Source of the DNA: Archangium gephyra
Lineage (GTDB): Bacteria; Myxococcota; Myxococcia; Myxococcales; Myxococcaceae
DNA: 64,000 nt
Reading direction: 5' to 3'
Assembly: GCF_001027285.1 (NCBI RefSeq)
Contig: NZ_CP011509.1
Coordinates: 670,501-734,500 of the forward strand
The position numbers were made by a program, and so were the translations under genes. The notes beneath the pieces are model-generated. The model did no database searches. It was given only the letters and a program-made list of their open reading frames with translations, and was not told the origin of the DNA. Of the stretch, positions 27,342-34,760 are shown one piece after another. Each line of letters opens with the position of its first letter. Position 1 is the first letter of the stretch.

Positions 27342-28070
27342 TCAGGCGCCCCGGCGGAGGGCTGGCTCGGGCCGCGCACCCTCCAGGCCTCGCCGGGCAT
27401 GGGCCAGCAGCTCCTCGCCCATCGCGTGGAAGAGGGCGAAGGTCCGGTCGGTCAGGCCTCGCGCCCGCTCCACCTGCTCCGCTGTCAGCTCCAGCCCGGC
27501 GATCGTCTCCTCCACGTTCCCGCTCCCCATCAGGTGTCCCGTCTCGAGTCCCTCGTGGGCCTCTCCGAAGTAGAGCAGCCGCTTGCCCGTCTTCGCCTCG
27601 AGCTCGCGGGCTACCTGGGTGAACCGGCTGAAGCCCACGCTCCCGGCGGCCTCGACGCTCTCCACGATGACCAGCCGCATCACCGGGCTCTCCGCCGAGA
27701 CGAGGGCCACCAGCCCGTAGATGAGCTGGCGCGCCTTCTGGTTGTGCGCTCCCCACAGCTGCTCGAGCGCTCCGGTGAAGTCCATGGGGGCGTTCAGCTC
27801 CAACGTCCTCAGGTCCCTCAGGAACATGCCCCAGTGGTGGTCGTCCTCCCGGGTATGGGTGTTGATGAGCCGCTGGATCGGATCCTCCGAGGCCTCGTCG
27901 CGCAGGACGTACTTGTTGAGATCCGCGAACCCCATGACGAATGGCGCCATGCACGGGGCGAAGCCGAAGCGCAGCCGGGGCTCGACGCTCGCATCCCCGA
28001 GGAAGGTGAGGAAGGGAGACCTCGCCAGCTCCGCCTTGTGCTGCTCGATGTGCCGCAGAACCCGTCTCAT
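27342..28070 (-). CDS. Haem-oxygenase-fold iron-containing redox enzyme (HDO-like)
   Basis: A 242-residue helical protein resembling the TenA/haem-oxygenase-like group of non-haem diiron enzymes. Candidate metal ligands are in HTREDDHHW (residues 72-80), IVESVEAAG (135-143) and FGEAHEGLETGH (168-179); a precise ligand set needs a structural model. Related enzymes (UndA, BesC, SznF types) carry out oxidative steps in natural-product pathways. Its start at 28070 overlaps the stop of the prenyltransferase gene, so the two are translationally coupled and probably act on the same compound. The family call is by pattern. Confidence 0.7.
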   Translation of the reverse strand: MRRVLRHIEQHKAELARSPFLTFLGDASVEPRLRFGFAPCMAPFVMGFADLNKYVLRDEASEDPIQRLINTHTREDDHHWGMFLRDLRTLELNAPMDFTGALEQLWGAHNQKARQLIYGLVALVSAESPVMRLVIVESVEAAGSVGFSRFTQVARELEAKTGKRLLYFGEAHEGLETGHLMGSGNVEETIAGLELTAEQVERARGLTDRTFALFHAMGEELLAHARRGLEGARPEPALRRGA

Positions 28071-29170
28071 GGCTGCGCTCCGCTGTAGGCCTCGGTGGCC
28101 AGGTAGAAGGTGGCCCGCCGCCCGCCGCCCTGCCGCCGGAAGGAGACCCACTGGATGAGTCCCACGCCGTCCTCCAGTGGCCGGCGGGCGAGCGCCCCCA
28201 CCGCCCGCTCCAGCAGGCCGCGCGACTCCGGGTCCAGCAGGGGGCGGATGCGCCGCAGCGCGTCGGCGTCGTGGTCCGCGTAGCAGCGGATGGGGAAGTG
28301 CAGCGTGACGCTGGAGGGCCTGCCGGGCGCATCCGAGGTGAAGGACAGGCAGGTGAGCGTCGGCCGGGCCCCGGTGAAGCGGCCCGTGGCTCCCCGCAGC
28401 CGCTGGCAGAAGTCGCGCGCCTCGCCCGGGACGTACTCGGGGGCGAGGGCCATGACGTCCTCGAGCTCCTCCGCCAGGGCCTCCGGGTGGGCGAGGTAGA
28501 CCTTGATACGGGCGGCGCGGTGCGAGGAGAGATCCAACGAGAAGTAGACGGGCCGGTCCCCGCTTTCCCGGCGCATGGCCCGGGTGAGGACGTGCCACGC
28601 CTCGGCGCAGCCGAGCCGCTCGAGGGCCTGCCGCACCAGGGCCTCGGCGCCCTCGGGACCCCGGGCGAAGGGGTTGAGGTACACCTTGAGCGCGGGGGCG
28701 CCGCCCGGCACGACACAGACGGCATGCCACAGCCCGAAGCGGGCCCGCGCATCCACCGGCTCGAAGAGCGCCTTCACCTGCTCGAAGCGCTCCAGGGACA
28801 CGCCGAGCTCGTGCCGCAGCCGCTCGTTGAGCGCCAGGGCGGCCTCCCAGCTGGAGCGCAGCGTGGTGGGCTGGCCCTGGGCCTCCAACAGGAAGCGCAC
28901 CTCGGGCTGGCCCGCTTCCATGGCCAGGGACAGCTCGAAGGGCGTGTGGTCATCGGTGATGTCCGAGCGCCAGGCCGGCTTGTCTCCCAGGGGCCTCTGT
29001 CCCCAGGCGCCACACATGAGCTCGAAGGTGCGCCGCACCGTCCGGGTGTCTTCCGCGCCGAAACCCACCGCATGGCACAGCGCGTCGAGCCGCTCGCTCC
29101 CGAAAGACCGGAGCGATTGCCAGGGGATGGGTGTGCTCACCGCTGGAGCCCGCTCGTTCCATACCCGCAT
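28067..29170 (-). CDS. DMATS-type aromatic prenyltransferase
   Basis: A 367-residue protein with features of the ABBA-fold dimethylallyltryptophan-synthase superfamily. SDITDDHTPFELSLAM (residues 69-84) corresponds to the hallmark TDDGTPxE segment whose Glu (Glu79 here) activates the aromatic acceptor. KVYLNPF and KVYLAHP resemble the alternating Lys/Tyr strands that hold the prenyl diphosphate. These soluble, metal-independent enzymes prenylate indoles, tryptophan or peptides. Bacterial members are mostly actinobacterial and cyanobacterial, so a myxobacterial one is of interest. A run of eight G at 29194-29201 lies upstream of the start, in an otherwise AT-rich leader. The acceptor is unknown. 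Confidence 0.8.
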   Translation of the reverse strand: MRVWNERAPAVSTPIPWQSLRSFGSERLDALCHAVGFGAEDTRTVRRTFELMCGAWGQRPLGDKPAWRSDITDDHTPFELSLAMEAGQPEVRFLLEAQGQPTTLRSSWEAALALNERLRHELGVSLERFEQVKALFEPVDARARFGLWHAVCVVPGGAPALKVYLNPFARGPEGAEALVRQALERLGCAEAWHVLTRAMRRESGDRPVYFSLDLSSHRAARIKVYLAHPEALAEELEDVMALAPEYVPGEARDFCQRLRGATGRFTGARPTLTCLSFTSDAPGRPSSVTLHFPIRCYADHDADALRRIRPLLDPESRGLLERAVGALARRPLEDGVGLIQWVSFRRQGGGRRATFYLATEAYSGAQP

Positions 29171-29326
29171 GAGGATGTCCGTTCTCGCGCAACGGGGGGG
29201 GCGACAGCTTTGTCTATTTTCGCGAGAAATGCAGGTTTATTGAGCTGTCAGGGTCTTCCAGTGAACTCACGGCTATGTAAGACATCCGCGGTGGGGCGCC
29301 GGCGGTGAGGCACCGGCGGTGCGGTG

Positions 29327-30679
29327 TCAGTCCGCGCCCTTGATGCAGGCGATGGGCTTGAGGCGCTTGTCCACCTTGGCCAGGCCCGCCATCTCCACGG
29401 TGTCCAGCACGTCGTCCAGGTTCTTGTAGCAGGGCCCGGACTCGTCCAGCGGCGTCGTCCGCGTGTTGAGCAGGATGCCCGCCTCGGCCATGCGCCGGTC
29501 CGTCTCGGACTGGTTGAGCACCCGCCGCGCCTCGCCTCGCGACATCCTCCGCCCCGAGCCGTGGTTCACCGAGTAGATGGACTGCTCGGCCCCCTCCTCC
29601 GCGAAGAGGATGGCGCTGCCCGTCTCCATCGAGCCCGGAATGAGGATGGGGTGCCCCGTCTTCTCCCACTGCGTCTTGCGCAGCGCCGGGTGCCCGCCCG
29701 GGAAGGCGCGCGTCGCGCCCTTGCGCGCCACGAACTTCCCCGCCTCCTTCTGGATGAGGTTGTGGGAGATCTCGTAATAGATGTCCGCCGTCCCGCCGAA
29801 CACCTCCTCGAGCGCCGCGCACACCGCCTCGCCGATGATGAGCCGGTTGGCCACCGCGAAGTTGGCCGCCATGTTGTGCAGGTTCCAGTACTCGCGCCCC
29901 AGCCGGCTCTCCGCGTCCAGCCAGATGAAGTCCTCGCTGCGCTTGCTCAGCCCCAGCGCCGCGGCGCCCTCCACGAAGTAGTGCTTGGCGATGTTCCACC
30001 CGAAGCCCCGGCTCCCCGTGTGCAACATCACCCACACGCGGCCGTCCTCGTCCACCTGCATCTCCGTGAAGTGGTTGCCTCCACCGAGGCTCCCCAGCTG
30101 GTCGCGCTTGTCGTAGGCGCGCTCGGGGATGTCCACCCGGTCATCCTCCACCGGGATGAAGTCGCGCTCCGTGGTGGACGCGGTGCGGCCCAGCGCCTTG
30201 GCCCCGTGGCGCACCACCTCGGCGAACGTGCGCGCGTTGACGCTCCGCTGCTTCTGCACCCGCGACGCCCCCACGCCCACGGCGATGCGCTTGGTCACCT
30301 CGTTGATCCACTCGCGGCGCTTGGCCGGATCCGCCACGTCCTCGGCGGTGAGCGTCGTCTTGAGCTGCACCATGCCGCAGCCGATGTCGTAGCCGGCGGC
30401 GGTGGGCAGCAGGATGCCGTCCGTCTCCACCACCGTGCCGATGGGCACGCCGTAGCCCAGGTGACAGTCCGGCGTCACCGCCACGCGCGTCACGCCCGGG
30501 AAGGACGCCGCGTTGACCACCTGATCGAACACACCCTCTTCCAGTCCCGGCAGCTCGGGGCCCTGGCCCCACAGCAGCTTGTCCGAGAGGAACAGGTGCG
30601 CATCCACGCGCATCGTCTTCGTCTTGGGCAGGACGAAGTGGCCCTCGGCGACCTTCTCCAACCTTTGTGTCCAGCTCAT
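29327..30679 (-). CDS. rtcB: RNA-splicing ligase RtcB
   Basis: A 450-residue tRNA/RNA ligase that joins 3'-phosphate or cyclic phosphate ends to 5'-OH ends using GTP and Mn(II). The metal and catalytic residues are in place: DCHLGYG (71-77), Cys101 in GYDIGCGM, GGGNHF (199-204), SHN (His306) and VNHGSGRRMSR with the guanylylated His373. The start at ATG 30679 gives the usual N-terminus and has GGGGGAAAAGG upstream; a longer frame adds 50 residues of poor quality. No RtcA, archease or RtcR gene adjoins it. Role in RNA repair or tRNA maturation. Confidence 0.95.
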   Translation of the reverse strand: MSWTQRLEKVAEGHFVLPKTKTMRVDAHLFLSDKLLWGQGPELPGLEEGVFDQVVNAASFPGVTRVAVTPDCHLGYGVPIGTVVETDGILLPTAAGYDIGCGMVQLKTTLTAEDVADPAKRREWINEVTKRIAVGVGASRVQKQRSVNARTFAEVVRHGAKALGRTASTTERDFIPVEDDRVDIPERAYDKRDQLGSLGGGNHFTEMQVDEDGRVWVMLHTGSRGFGWNIAKHYFVEGAAALGLSKRSEDFIWLDAESRLGREYWNLHNMAANFAVANRLIIGEAVCAALEEVFGGTADIYYEISHNLIQKEAGKFVARKGATRAFPGGHPALRKTQWEKTGHPILIPGSMETGSAILFAEEGAEQSIYSVNHGSGRRMSRGEARRVLNQSETDRRMAEAGILLNTRTTPLDESGPCYKNLDDVLDTVEMAGLAKVDKRLKPIACIKGAD

Positions 30680-30875
30680 GGCCTTTTCCCCCTGGATGGG
30701 TTCAACCGCTGGCAGCGACGGACGCTTCCTCTGGAAGCTGACGGACAAAGCGGGCGGCCGAGCTTGCGACCGGTCAACGGCTGCGTCTCGCGGATGTCGT
30801 CCACAGTGTGCCCGCAGTTGCCCCTTCACTGAAGAATTCCCATTCCTATTCCCGGAGCTTCAAGGGGGTAGGGAG

Positions 30876-31166
30876 ATGGGGATTCTGGGTGCGTTGCTGG
30901 TGGCGGTCACGGTGAACGCGGGGCCGGTGGAGGTGAAGACGGCGCCGGTGTTCAACCCGGCGGTGTGCAGCAAGAAGCGCGTGGACGCGTGCGGGTGCCA
31001 CCATGTCTACGGCGTGCGTCACTGCCACCCCAAGCGCAAGAGCGAGCACTGCGAGGCCATGGTGCAGGCCGAGCCCGCCGAGCAGAACGTCTCCACCGAG
31101 CAGGAGCTCTTCTCCCACGAGCCGGAGCCCGCTACCGAGGAGACGGCGGACTCCGCCACCCTCTAA
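30876..31166 (+). CDS. Small secreted Cys/His-rich protein
   Basis: A 96-residue protein with an N-terminal hydrophobic segment (MGILGALLVAVTVNAG), probably a cleaved signal peptide. A compact centre (residues 29-57) contains five Cys and several His (CSKKRVDACGCHHVYGVRHC), which could bind a metal or form disulfides. The C-terminus is acidic. AGGGGGTAGGG lies before the ATG. It is divergent from rtcB with about 200 bases between. Function unknown. Confidence 0.75.
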   Translation: MGILGALLVAVTVNAGPVEVKTAPVFNPAVCSKKRVDACGCHHVYGVRHCHPKRKSEHCEAMVQAEPAEQNVSTEQELFSHEPEPATEETADSATL

Positions 31167-31195
31167 GGGGCATCCGCCGGTCGCGTGGCGTGCCG

Positions 31196-31218
31196 ACTGG
31201 TCCGACAATCGGACCAGT
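31196..31218. repeat. Dispersed palindrome, copy 1 (inverted relative to the others)
   Basis: Perfect 10-bp arms ACTGGTCCGA and TCGGACCAGT around a CAA loop, 29 bases after the small secreted gene and 68 bases before the glycosyltransferase start. Read on the minus strand, both the palindrome and its flanks (GAGCAACTGGTCCGATTGT; downstream CGCG-CCGG) match the copy at 54372. There is no T tract. Confidence 0.75.
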
Positions 31219-31286
31219 TGCTCCCCCTCGCGCCCGGAACCTCCCCCCGACGCCGTCTGCCAGGTGGGCGGGTAGACTCCCGCTCC

Positions 31287-32555
31287 ATGCGCGTCCTCGT
31301 CGTCGCTTGCGGCACCCGTGGTGACTTCCAACCCATGCTGGCACTCGCCACGGCGCTGCGGGACGCCGGGCACGAGGTGCTGCTGGGCGCCACGCCCACC
31401 TTCGCCTCCGAGGCCGCGGCCCTCGGGGTGCCCTTCGCGCCCGTGGGCGTGGACTTCCAGCGGATGCTCGCGGAACACCGCGCCCAGCTGGACCATGACA
31501 ATCCGCTGGCCGCCATCCGCTTGATGAATCGCGTCATGCCGGAGGTGATCCGCGCCGAGTGGCACTCCCTCCTTCCCCTGCTCCCGGGCCAGCAGCTCGT
31601 CGTCGCTGGAGGCGCGGCGCTCTCGGCGCGCAGTGCCGTCGAGTCCGTCCGCCTTCCGTTCCGCTACGTCGCCTATACGCCCCAGCTGCTGCCCTCGGCG
31701 TGGCATCCGCCCTTCATGATTCCCCTCACCCGCACGCCCCGCTGGTTCAACCGGCTCGGCTGGTGGGGCATGGGCGCCGTCTATGACAGGCTCCTGCTGC
31801 CGGTCCTCAACGAGCTGCGCCGCGGCCAGGGACTTCCCGCCCTCACGGATGTCATCCGCCAGGCCTTCCCCTCCGAGCCCGGCATGGTCCTGCTGGCCGC
31901 GGATCCGGAGCTGGCCCCGGCGCCGCCGGACCTCTCCGTGCACCAGGTGGGCGCCTTCCACCTCGCGGATCCCCGCCCGCTGCCCGCCGAGGCCGAGCGC
32001 TTCCTCGCCGAGGGCGAGCCCCCCGTCTACATCGGCTTCGGCAGCATGCCGGACGCGGCCCCGGAGCGGACCTCGCTGCTGCTGGCCGAGGCCGCCCGGC
32101 GCGCCGGCTGCCGTGCCCTGCTGTCCTCGGGCTGGGCCGGCCTGGGTGAGGGGAGTCTGGGCTCACACGTCCAGGTGGTGGGGCCGCTCTCGCATGGGGC
32201 GCTCTTCCCCCGGCTGGCGGGCATCGTCCACCACGGCGGCGCGGGCACCACCGCCGCGTCCACCCGCGCCGGTGTCCCCCAGCTCGTCGTTCCCCACATG
32301 TTGGATCAATTCATGAACGCGCGGTACGTGCACACCGCGGGCATCGGCCTGTCGCTCTCCCGCAATCGGCTCGGGGTGGAGCGGCTGGCGAGCGCCCTCC
32401 TCCGCCTGCGCGAGGACCCGGCGCTGCGTGCACGCGCCGCCCACGTCGGTGAGCGGGTGCGTGCGAGGAATTCCCTGGCGGCGGCCGTGGCCCTGCTCGA
32501 GCAGGCCGCGCGGGAGGGGCTCACTCCTCGGCCGTCACCGTCACTTCCAACGTGA
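31287..32555 (+). CDS. GT1-family (UGT-like) glycosyltransferase
   Basis: A 422-residue GT-B fold glycosyltransferase. The N-terminal acceptor domain opens with VLVVACGTRGDFQPMLALA. The nucleotide-sugar domain carries VYIGFGSMP and the signature HHGGAGTTAASTRAGVPQL, with the DQF motif after it. Family members glycosylate sterols, carotenoids, macrolides or other lipophilic compounds. The start is the ATG at 31287; the upstream extension crosses the palindromic repeat. It overlaps the convergent TPR gene by 35 bases. The acceptor is unknown. Confidence 0.9.
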   Translation: MRVLVVACGTRGDFQPMLALATALRDAGHEVLLGATPTFASEAAALGVPFAPVGVDFQRMLAEHRAQLDHDNPLAAIRLMNRVMPEVIRAEWHSLLPLLPGQQLVVAGGAALSARSAVESVRLPFRYVAYTPQLLPSAWHPPFMIPLTRTPRWFNRLGWWGMGAVYDRLLLPVLNELRRGQGLPALTDVIRQAFPSEPGMVLLAADPELAPAPPDLSVHQVGAFHLADPRPLPAEAERFLAEGEPPVYIGFGSMPDAAPERTSLLLAEAARRAGCRALLSSGWAGLGEGSLGSHVQVVGPLSHGALFPRLAGIVHHGGAGTTAASTRAGVPQLVVPHMLDQFMNARYVHTAGIGLSLSRNRLGVERLASALLRLREDPALRARAAHVGERVRARNSLAAAVALLEQAAREGLTPRPSPSLPT

Positions 32556-33168
32556 ACTCCCGGGACATCACCCGCTCGAGGTCATCCACCTCGTAGGCCG
32601 TCAGCGGCGTGCGCGAGGAGATGACCACCCAGCGCGTCCCCGGCGCCGCCCTCATGGCGAGGGTGTTTCCCGACAGCCTGCGGACCTCGGCCGGAGAGGG
32701 CAGGGGCGCCGCGGGCGCGGCCGGTGCGGGGGGCAGGGCCAGACGGCCCGGGACGTTCGCCTGCCGCGTGTGCAGCTCCACCATGTCCCGCTTGTGCTCG
32801 GGGATGCGCGAGGGCGGCGGCACGGAGGGCGGCACGTGCACCGCCTGGCGCGGCGCGTTCGCGTGGCTCAGCCGCTCCAGCGCCCGGGCCACCTCGTTGT
32901 CCCTCGGGTCGAGCTCCAGCGCCACCTTCAACGCCGCCCGCGCCCTCGCCTCGCACCCCAGCTGCAGCAACAGCTCCGCCGCCGTCCGGTACGAGCTGAT
33001 CGCCTTCTGCCTGTCTCCCGCCCGCCTCCACGCCTCGGCGTGGCGCACGTACAGGTGGGGATCCCTCGGCTCCAGCTCCAGCAGCTTCCCGTAGGTGCGC
33101 GCGCACTCGGTGAACTTCCGTCTCGAGTACAGGTCCAGCGCTTGTTCCTTCAGCTCCCGCACACCCAT
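32521..33168 (-). CDS. TPR-containing hypothetical protein
   Basis: A 215-residue cytoplasmic protein. Residues 1-100 contain about three TPR helices pairs (LKEQALDLYSRRKFTECARTYGKLLELEPRDP). A Pro-rich linker follows (VPPSVPPPSRIPEHKRD), and residues 150-215 form a small alpha/beta unit (RWVVISSRTPLTAYEVDDLERVM). The start is placed at ATG 33168 because the longer frame adds a Gly/Arg low-complexity segment. Function unknown; a scaffold role is likely. Confidence 0.75.
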   Translation of the reverse strand: MGVRELKEQALDLYSRRKFTECARTYGKLLELEPRDPHLYVRHAEAWRRAGDRQKAISSYRTAAELLLQLGCEARARAALKVALELDPRDNEVARALERLSHANAPRQAVHVPPSVPPPSRIPEHKRDMVELHTRQANVPGRLALPPAPAAPAAPLPSPAEVRRLSGNTLAMRAAPGTRWVVISSRTPLTAYEVDDLERVMSREFTLEVTVTAEE

Positions 33169-33361
33169 CACTCCACCCCCACCACCGCCCCGAGTACCAC
33201 CCCGCCACCGATCACTCCCGGGCGTCACAAGCATGGGCCGTGCCGGAGGGACACGGCGCTCCACCTCAGGGCAATTCCAGCGCCTCCGGGTTCAATCCGC
33301 CTTCCCAGTCCCTGTAAGAAAGGAGGGGAGCCCCGTTCCACCCTGTAAATCCCGGCCCCCC

Positions 33362-34276
33362 ATGTCCCAGCCCTCGCCGCTCGCCCGCCTGCTCGTGCCC
33401 CACCTGCGCCCCGAGGCCCGGGGGTACGCGGAAGTGCCCGCGCTGGAGACGGTGCTCGCGGAGCTGCTCGCCTCCGCCCACACGGCCTGGCCCCGGGTGC
33501 GGCTCGAGGACGCCGTCTTCCTGCGCTACCTCGCCGAGCGCCTCGGCCCCACCTCCGAGCCCGAGCGCACCCTGCGCGCCCTGCCCGCCGCGGACCTCTT
33601 CCTCGCCTGTGCCTGCGTGCACGGGGACGCCGCCGCCCAGGCCGCCCTGGACGCGCACTTTCTGCCCAAGGTGGCCGCCGCCGTCGCCCGCGTGCACCCG
33701 GGCGCGGATGCCGTCTCCGAGGTGTGCCAGGTGCTGCGCGAGAAGCTCCTCACCTCCGAAGGGGGCCAGCCGCCGCGCCTCGCCAGCTACCTGGGCCAGG
33801 GGCCGCTCGCCGCGTGGCTGCGCGCCGCCGCCGTCCGCACCGCCCTCAACCTGCGCCGCTCCGCCCAACGCCAGGCCCGCGCCGAGGAGGAGGCCCTCGC
33901 CGAGGCCACGCTGCCCGGGGGCACCCACCCCGAGCTGGAGCACCTGCGCCAGCGCCACCGGGCCGACTTCCAGGCCGCCCTCGCCGAGGCCCTCGCGGCC
34001 CTGCCCTCGCGCGAGCGCACCGTGCTGCGACTCCACCTCGTCGAGGGGCTGAGCCTGGAGCGCATCGGCACCGTGTACCGCACCCACAAGTCCACCGTGT
34101 CCCGGTGGCTCGCCCGCGCCCGCGAGGAGGTGCTCGCGGGTACCCGCTCCCGGCTCACCGAGCGCCTGCGCCTGTCCTCCGGCGAGCTGCACAGCCTCCT
34201 GCGCGATGTGCCCGTGCAGCTCGACCAGAGCCTCTCCTCGCTGCTCGCCACCACTGGGGACTCCGAGGGCCCGTGA
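33362..34276 (+). CDS. RNA polymerase sigma factor, Myxococcales-type sigma-70 family
   Basis: A 304-residue sigma factor. Residues 75-165 correspond to a diverged region 2 (HFLPKVAAAVARVHPGADAVSEVCQVLREKLL, LASYLGQGPLAAWLRAAAVRTALNLRR). Residues 205-265 are region 4 with a clear helix-turn-helix (LPSRERTVLRLHLVEGLSLERIG, HKSTVSRWLARAREEV). The form recalls the Myxococcales sigma family TIGR03001. It is followed by a small secreted protein and a receptor-like kinase carrying an anti-sigma-type zinc finger. This arrangement suggests a signalling module in which the kinase controls this sigma factor. Confidence 0.88.
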   Translation: MSQPSPLARLLVPHLRPEARGYAEVPALETVLAELLASAHTAWPRVRLEDAVFLRYLAERLGPTSEPERTLRALPAADLFLACACVHGDAAAQAALDAHFLPKVAAAVARVHPGADAVSEVCQVLREKLLTSEGGQPPRLASYLGQGPLAAWLRAAAVRTALNLRRSAQRQARAEEEALAEATLPGGTHPELEHLRQRHRADFQAALAEALAALPSRERTVLRLHLVEGLSLERIGTVYRTHKSTVSRWLARAREEVLAGTRSRLTERLRLSSGELHSLLRDVPVQLDQSLSSLLATTGDSEGP

Positions 34277-34356
34277 GTTTTTTTCGCGCCGCCGTGCAAC
34301 GCCTCGCGGCCACCGGTGTCCTCCGGGCAGAACGCAGGGACATTCCGGAGGACACC

Positions 34357-34707
34357 ATGAAGAACGTGAAGAAGCTGATGGGCGTGCTGGCGGTGACGGC
34401 GGTGGCGGTGCTCGGCACGGCGGCGGGCGCGGAGCAGGTGGCTCCCGCGGCGGCCCAGGGCACCCCCGCGGCCCCCGCGGAGACGATCCACGTCAAGAAG
34501 GGCGAGGTGTACACGCTGGAGGTGAAGGACCTCGTGCGCATCGCCGTGGGGGACCCGGAGACGGCCGGCATCTCCGTGGCCGACAAGACGGACAAGAAGG
34601 ACGCCACGGGCGTGCGCATCGCCGGGCTCAAGGCGGGGGAGACCATCCTGCTGACGTGGACGAAGGACGGGACGCGCAAGGCGTACACGCTCGTCATCCG
34701 GGGCTGA
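34357..34707 (+). CDS. Small secreted protein with pilus-assembly N-terminal (PF13629-like) domain
   Basis: A 116-residue exported protein. The signal peptide is MKNVKKLMGVLAVTAVAVLG with cleavage near GAEQ. The rest is one beta domain (IHVKKGEVYTLEVKDLVRIAVGDPETAG, LKAGETILLTWTKDGTRKAYTLVI) that resembles the N-terminal domain of secretin/pilus-assembly proteins. The last 66 residues of the kinase encoded next share the same domain, strand for strand (VRVAVGTPDVVEV, GTTTMLVWTRDGTRRTYNVSV). AGGA lies ahead of the ATG. It may be a soluble partner or competitor for the kinase sensor domain. Confidence 0.85.
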   Translation: MKNVKKLMGVLAVTAVAVLGTAAGAEQVAPAAAQGTPAAPAETIHVKKGEVYTLEVKDLVRIAVGDPETAGISVADKTDKKDATGVRIAGLKAGETILLTWTKDGTRKAYTLVIRG

Positions 34708-34760
34708 TCCACGCCCGGTGGCTTCCCGTGGCGGCGCGTGCCTGCGACAATCCCGACGCG

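Noticed and set aside
30680-30829. N-terminal extension of RtcB by 50 residues
   Set aside because: The extension is unlike any RtcB; the ATG at 30679 has a good ribosome site and gives the usual family start.
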